A DNA stretch of 64,000 nt. It comes from Arthrobacter sp. OAP107. GTDB lineage: Bacteria > Actinomycetota > Actinomycetes > Actinomycetales > Micrococcaceae. Below, piece by piece: positions 60,113-64,000 of this stretch (its first letter is position 1; each line of letters opens with the position of its first letter). The notes under the pieces are model-generated. The model was given only the letters and a program-made list of their open reading frames with translations, had not been told where the DNA came from and ran no database searches. The position numbers and the translations under genes were made by a program. The stretch is taken from NCBI RefSeq assembly GCF_040546765.1, contig NZ_JBEPOK010000001.1, forward strand, positions 1,612,001 to 1,676,000. The letters run 5' to 3'.

Positions 60113-60715
60113 ATGGAAAAGTTCACCACCCACACCGGCATTGGCGTCCCGCTGCGCCAGAGCAACGTCGACACGGACCAGATCATCCCGGCCGTGTACC
60201 TCAAGCGCATCACCCGCACCGGCTTTGAAGACGCGCTGTTCTCAGCGTGGCGCAAGGACCCGTCCTTCATCCTGAACCAGGAGCCGTTCAACGCCGGGTC
60301 CGTGCTGGTGGCGGGCCCCGACTTCGGCACCGGTTCCTCCCGCGAACACGCCGTCTGGGCGCTCAAGGACTATGGCTTCCGTGCGGTGCTCTCTTCCCGT
60401 TTCGCCGACATCTTCCGTGGCAACTCGGGCAAGCAGGGACTCCTGGCCGCCCAGGTTGCCCAGGATGACATCGAGCTCATCTGGAAGACGCTCGAGAACG
60501 CGCCCGGGACCGAGGTGACCGTTGACCTTGCCTCGAAGACCGTGACCTGCGGCAACGTGGTGGCGCCGTTCGAGATCGATGACTACACTCGCTGGCGCCT
60601 GCTCGAGGGCCTCGATGACATTGGGCTGACCCTGCAGCACGAGGCGGACATCACGGCCTACGAAGCCACGCGGCCGTCCTTCAAACCCCTGACGCTGCCG
60701 GCCAGGACCTCCTGA
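60113..60715 (+). CDS. leuD: 3-isopropylmalate dehydratase small subunit
   Basis: A 200-residue swivel-domain subunit. Family features are THTGIGVPLRQSNVDTDQII, PAVYLKRITRTGFEDALFSA, the GPDFGTGSSREHAVWALKDY active-site loop and SSRFADIFRGNSGKQGLLAA. It is complete and pairs with LeuC as a heterodimer. It lies 9 nt downstream of leuC, in the same transcript. Confidence 0.97.
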   Translation: MEKFTTHTGIGVPLRQSNVDTDQIIPAVYLKRITRTGFEDALFSAWRKDPSFILNQEPFNAGSVLVAGPDFGTGSSREHAVWALKDYGFRAVLSSRFADIFRGNSGKQGLLAAQVAQDDIELIWKTLENAPGTEVTVDLASKTVTCGNVVAPFEIDDYTRWRLLEGLDDIGLTLQHEADITAYEATRPSFKPLTLPARTS

Positions 60716-60738
60716 CCGGGTAGCGCATAAGCAACGCC

Positions 60739-60775
60739 GGAAGGCCCGCCGTGCATAGCCGCGGCGGGCCTTTCC
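60739..60775 (+). terminator. Terminator of leuCD
   Basis: AAGGCCCGCCG (60741-60751) pairs with CGGCGGGCCTT (60762-60772), 11 bp with a 10-nt loop, extended by GG/CC, with a short T-run at the end. It lies 26 bp after the leuD stop. Confidence 0.82.
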
Positions 60776-60905
60776 GCTGCCCCCGGTCGGGCCACCGGGC
60801 CCCACACGCCCGCGTCAGTATTTCGGTTCGGTAACGTGAACTCATATGCTTAGCTGGTGCCTTTGTAAGGATTTGGGGGGCGAGTAGTCGTGAGGAAACC
60901 GGTAA

Positions 60906-62231
60906 ATGAGTAGTGTTCTGACAATCCGCGGAGGCGTCCCGCTAACTGGCCGTGTCAGCGTCCGCGGTGCCAAGAACCTTGTGCCCAAGGCCATGGTGGC
61001 TGCCCTGCTGGGCAACGAACCCTCCGTGCTGCGGAACGTTCCGGAGATCAAGGACGTGGAGGTGGTCACCAGCCTGCTCCAGCTGCACGGCGTTACCGTG
61101 GATAAGGACCCCGTCACCGGCGACCTGACCCTGGATCCCAAGGCGGCCAAGACGGCGCCGAGCACGGCCATCGACGCCCATGCCGGCGATTCCCGGATCC
61201 CCATCCTGCTGTGCGGGCCCCTGATCCACGCGATCGGCGAGGCCTTCATCCCGGACCTGGGCGGTTGCAAGATCGGCGACCGCCCCATCGACTACCACCT
61301 GGACGTGCTGCGGCAGTTCGGCGCCGTCGTCGAGAAGCGCCCGGGCGGTATCCACATTTCCGCGCCCAAGGGGCTGCACGGAGCCAAGATCTCCCTGCCG
61401 TACCCCTCCGTCGGCGCCACGGAGCAGGTGCTGCTGAGCGCAACGCGCGCCGAGGGCATCACCGAACTCTCCGGTGCCGCCACCGAGCCCGAAATCATCG
61501 ACCTCATCGCCGTGCTCCAGAAGATGGGCGCCATCATCAGCGTCCAGACGGACCGCACCATCCGCATCGAGGGCGTCCGCGACCTGGGCGGCTACAACCA
61601 CCGGGCCCTGTCGGACCGCAACGAGTCCGCCTCCTGGGCGTCGGCGGCGCTGGTGACGCGCGGCGACATCTTCGTCGAAGGCGCCTCGCAGCGGGACATG
61701 ATGACCTTCCTGAACACCTTCCGCAAGGTGGGTGGCGGCATGGACATCGGCGAGGACGGCATCCGGTTCTACCACCGCGGCGGCAAGCTCAGCCCGCTCG
61801 TCCTCGAAACGGACGTCCACCCCGGATTCATGACCGACTGGCAGCAGCCCCTCGTCGTGGCCCTGACCCAGGCCGAAGGCGTGTCCATCGTGCACGAGAC
61901 CGTCTACGAAAACCGCTTCGGCTTCACCGACGCCCTGATCCGCATGGGTGCCAGCATCCAGGTGCACAGGGAATGCCTGGGCAGCGTTCCCTGCCGTTTC
62001 GGGCAGCGCAACTTCCTGCACTCCGCCGTCATTTCCGGCCCCACCCAGCTCAAGGGAACCGACATCGACGTGCCGGACTTACGCGGCGGCTTCAGCCACC
62101 TGATCGCGGCCCTGGCCGCCACCGGCACCTCGCGGGTGACCGGAATCGACATCATCAACCGCGGCTACGAGCGGTTCACCGAGAAGCTGGCCGGGCTCGG
62201 CGCCGACTTCGACATTTCGTCCGTGAAGTAG
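60906..62231 (+). CDS. murA: UDP-N-acetylglucosamine 1-carboxyvinyltransferase
   Basis: A 441-residue enzyme for the first committed step of peptidoglycan synthesis, enolpyruvyl transfer from PEP to UDP-GlcNAc. Conserved are RGAKNLVPKAMVAALLGNEP (Lys-Asn of the active site) and DLGGCKIGDRPIDYHLDVLR, which has the PEP-binding and fosfomycin-target cysteine. TDWQQPLVVALTQAEG (catalytic Asp) and YENRFGFTDALIRMGASIQV are also conserved. The catalytic cysteine is present, so the enzyme would be predicted fosfomycin-sensitive. There are slightly divergent positions relative to model MurA (NLVPKA instead of NAALPI), common in actinobacteria. plsC begins 10 nt downstream. Confidence 0.95.
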   Translation: MSSVLTIRGGVPLTGRVSVRGAKNLVPKAMVAALLGNEPSVLRNVPEIKDVEVVTSLLQLHGVTVDKDPVTGDLTLDPKAAKTAPSTAIDAHAGDSRIPILLCGPLIHAIGEAFIPDLGGCKIGDRPIDYHLDVLRQFGAVVEKRPGGIHISAPKGLHGAKISLPYPSVGATEQVLLSATRAEGITELSGAATEPEIIDLIAVLQKMGAIISVQTDRTIRIEGVRDLGGYNHRALSDRNESASWASAALVTRGDIFVEGASQRDMMTFLNTFRKVGGGMDIGEDGIRFYHRGGKLSPLVLETDVHPGFMTDWQQPLVVALTQAEGVSIVHETVYENRFGFTDALIRMGASIQVHRECLGSVPCRFGQRNFLHSAVISGPTQLKGTDIDVPDLRGGFSHLIAALAATGTSRVTGIDIINRGYERFTEKLAGLGADFDISSVK

Positions 62232-62241
62232 CGGGGGCCCG

Positions 62242-62988
62242 GTGAAAGAATCGGCCAAAAGCCACATAACGTTCGTGATCATCGCCGGCATTGTCCGGCC
62301 GGCCCTGAACCTGATCATGAACAAGAAATGGGAGGGCACGGACAAGCTTCCCGCGGGCGGCTTCATCGCGGTGCCCAACCACTGCACCGAGATCGATCCC
62401 CTCGTGATCGGGCACATGCTGTACAGCAACAAGCGAGCCCCGCACTTCCTGGCGAAGTCGGGCCTTTTCAAGGTCCCGGTGGTTGGTTCCGTTTTGCATG
62501 CCACCAAGCAGATTCCGGTGGAACGTTCGACGGCGGGGGCCAACCGCTCGCTGCAGCTCGCCCAGGAGATTGTGGCTGAGGGCGGGGCGATCATTATCTA
62601 CCCGGAGGGCACGCTGACCCGCGACCCCGACCTCTGGCCGATGAAGGGCCATACCGGTGCCGCCCGCCTGGCCCTCGAGACCGGCATCCCGGTGGTGCCG
62701 ATGGCGCACTGGGGCGCGCACGAGCTCTTTCCCCGCTACGCCAAGCGCTTTCACCTGTTCCCGCGCAAGACGTCCAGGATCCGGATCGGCGAGCCCGTTG
62801 ACCTCTCGCGCTTCGCGGGACGCTCCCGGGACAGGGCCACACTGGCGGAGGCCACGGAGGTCATCATGGATGCCGTGACCGGACTCCTGGCCGAACTCCG
62901 CGGGGAGCAGCCGCCGGCCCGGCGCTGGGACCCCAGCGCCCACAATCAAACGAAGCACGGCCGCGACGTCGAGCGGGGCGGGAAGTGA
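62242..62988 (+). CDS. plsC: 1-acyl-sn-glycerol-3-phosphate acyltransferase family protein
   Basis: A 248-residue membrane-associated acyltransferase. The catalytic H-x4-D motif is VPNHCTEIDPLVIGH, and the phosphate-binding EGT motif is IIYPEGTLTRDPDLWPMKGH. An N-terminal hydrophobic segment (TFVIIAGIVRPALNLIM) would sit in the membrane. It makes phosphatidate from lysophosphatidate in phospholipid synthesis, though other lysophospholipid acceptors are possible. The start is GTG 62242. It ends overlapping the gpsA start (GTGA), giving murA-plsC-gpsA as one cell envelope and phospholipid operon. Confidence 0.92.
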   Translation: MKESAKSHITFVIIAGIVRPALNLIMNKKWEGTDKLPAGGFIAVPNHCTEIDPLVIGHMLYSNKRAPHFLAKSGLFKVPVVGSVLHATKQIPVERSTAGANRSLQLAQEIVAEGGAIIIYPEGTLTRDPDLWPMKGHTGAARLALETGIPVVPMAHWGAHELFPRYAKRFHLFPRKTSRIRIGEPVDLSRFAGRSRDRATLAEATEVIMDAVTGLLAELRGEQPPARRWDPSAHNQTKHGRDVERGGK

Positions 62989-64000
62989 CGGCTGTCCACG
63001 GCCGGCCCGGTTCGGCCCTGTCCGTGGCAGTCCTCGGCGCCGGTTCGTGGGGGACCACGTTCGCGAAAACCCTGGCCGACGCCGCCGCGGCCTCCGACGT
63101 CGACCGCAGGATCCGGATATGGGGCCGCCGGGCGGAGGTCGTGGCTGAGATCAACGGCAACCACCGCAACCCCCAGTATCTTTCGGACATCGACCTTCCG
63201 CCGAGCATCACCGCGTCCACCGATGTGGCAGAGGTGCTGTCCGGGGCCGACCTGGTGGTCCTCGCCGTTCCGGCGCAGTCGCTGCGCCTCCAGCTGCGCC
63301 AGTGGAAGCCCCTGATCGGGCCCGATGCGCTTGTGGTGTCCCTGATGAAGGGCCTCGAACTGGGCTCGGATGCCCGGATGAGCGAGGTTATCGCCGAAGA
63401 ACTGGACATCCCCGCCGACCGCATCGCAGTCGTGTCCGGCCCCAACCTGGCCATGGAGATCGCCCGGGAGGAGCCCACGGCCTCGGTGGTCGCCTGCCCC
63501 GATGCGGCCGCCGCCGGCTGGATCGCCAGAAGCTGCACCGCGCCGTACTTCCGTCCCTACACCACCTCGGACATCGTCGGCGTCGAGATCGGCGGGATCG
63601 TCAAGAACGTCATCGCCCTGGCCGTGGGCATCTGTGAGGGAAAGCAGATGGGGGACAACACCAAAGCCTCCGTGATTACCCGTGGCCTGGCCGAAACCTC
63701 CCGCCTGGCCCTGGCCCTTGGCGGCAAGGCACACACCATGGCCGGCCTCGCCGGTCTCGGCGACCTGGTGGCCACCTGCTCGTCACCTTTGTCCCGGAAC
63801 CACACCGCGGGCCGTCTGCTCGGGCAGGGGCTCACGCTGGACGAGGTCGCCCAGAAAATGACGCAGACGGCCGAGGGCATCAAATCCGGCCAGGCCGTCC
63901 ACGAACTGGCCGGCAAGCTCGGCGTCGACATGCCCATCACGGCGGCCGTCGTCGCGGTCCTCGCCGGAAAATTGTCCGTTGACCAACTCGGGCCGCTGCT
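62985..64000 (+). CDS. gpsA: NAD(P)-dependent glycerol-3-phosphate dehydrogenase (3' end outside window)
   Basis: The first 338 codons are visible and the frame is open to the window edge, so only the C-terminus (normally about 330-350 residues in total) is cut. The GTG at 62985 overlaps the plsC stop. NAD-binding motif LGAGSWGTTFAKTLADAA, then SVAVLG and DLVVLAVPAQSLRLQLRQWK, VSGPNLAMEIAREEPTASVV, the catalytic lysine segment VEIGGIVKNVIALAVGICEG, and AGLGDLVATCSSPLSRNHTA. It reduces dihydroxyacetone phosphate to sn-glycerol 3-phosphate, the substrate for phospholipid acylation and thus for PlsC-type enzymes encoded alongside. Confidence 0.95.
   Translation, partial: MTAVHGRPGSALSVAVLGAGSWGTTFAKTLADAAAASDVDRRIRIWGRRAEVVAEINGNHRNPQYLSDIDLPPSITASTDVAEVLSGADLVVLAVPAQSLRLQLRQWKPLIGPDALVVSLMKGLELGSDARMSEVIAEELDIPADRIAVVSGPNLAMEIAREEPTASVVACPDAAAAGWIARSCTAPYFRPYTTSDIVGVEIGGIVKNVIALAVGICEGKQMGDNTKASVITRGLAETSRLALALGGKAHTMAGLAGLGDLVATCSSPLSRNHTAGRLLGQGLTLDEVAQKMTQTAEGIKSGQAVHELAGKLGVDMPITAAVVAVLAGKLSVDQLGPL

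Overview
The window is a high-GC, gene-dense chromosomal segment with GTG/TTG starts, ATGA/GTGA overlaps and TAxxxT -10 boxes. Together with an NrtR-nadABC-nadS operon, a membrane-bound malate:quinone oxidoreductase, an IclR regulator divergent from leuCD, and DUF222/HNH and DUF1684 genes, this points to an actinobacterium, most likely Micrococcaceae (Arthrobacter/Pseudarthrobacter-like). The genus is inferred from gene content only. No CRISPR array, prophage, insertion sequence or rRNA was seen.

Layout. 1-6.9 kb: a truncated amino-acid permease, then a de novo NAD operon (nrtR-nadA-nadB-nadC-nadS) behind a palindromic operator. 6.9-12 kb: FAA hydrolase, DUF1684 protein, a lipoprotein, a transglutaminase-like protein, and an LLM flavin monooxygenase/MarR pair with its own 18-bp palindrome. 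12-20.6 kb (mostly minus strand): AcrB-type RND transporter, mqo, an orphan peptide-type binding protein, a fasciclin lipoprotein, tRNA-Leu and a Bcp peroxiredoxin divergent from a second MarR gene. 21-28.5 kb: a LacI-controlled sugar or cyclitol operon (two Gfo/Idh/MocA dehydrogenases, a TIM-barrel isomerase and a FrcBCA-like ABC importer). 28.6-32.3 kb: a DoxX-like gene that may be frameshifted, tandemly duplicated tRNA-Lys genes, a PQQ-type sugar dehydrogenase and a membrane-anchored protein with a sunset-like C-terminus.

32.4-47.7 kb is a branched-chain amino-acid and serine region: ilvD, ilvBNC with a complete attenuator leader, serA, an ABC exporter pair, metG, leuB and ilvE. 47.8-52.2 kb: MBL hydrolase, a second FAA hydrolase, gltX, a HAD phosphatase, then tRNA-Gln and tRNA-Glu. 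52.3-57.7 kb: two overlapping dynamin-like membrane GTPases, then an HNH/DUF222-DUF1697 pair. 57.8-64 kb: ltbR divergent from leuCD, then murA, plsC and the start of gpsA.

The strongest regulatory signal is a sequence ending in TGAGACG(G) found upstream of leuC/ltbR, leuB, ilvD and the ilvBNC leader. It suggests one IclR-type regulator (LtbR) coordinates the scattered leucine and valine/isoleucine genes, with ribosome-mediated attenuation added at ilvBNC. The less familiar candidates for a new system are the dynamin-like GTPase pair, the sugar operon with twin LacI sites plus an IolR-like site, and an in-frame palindrome-containing insertion in nadB.
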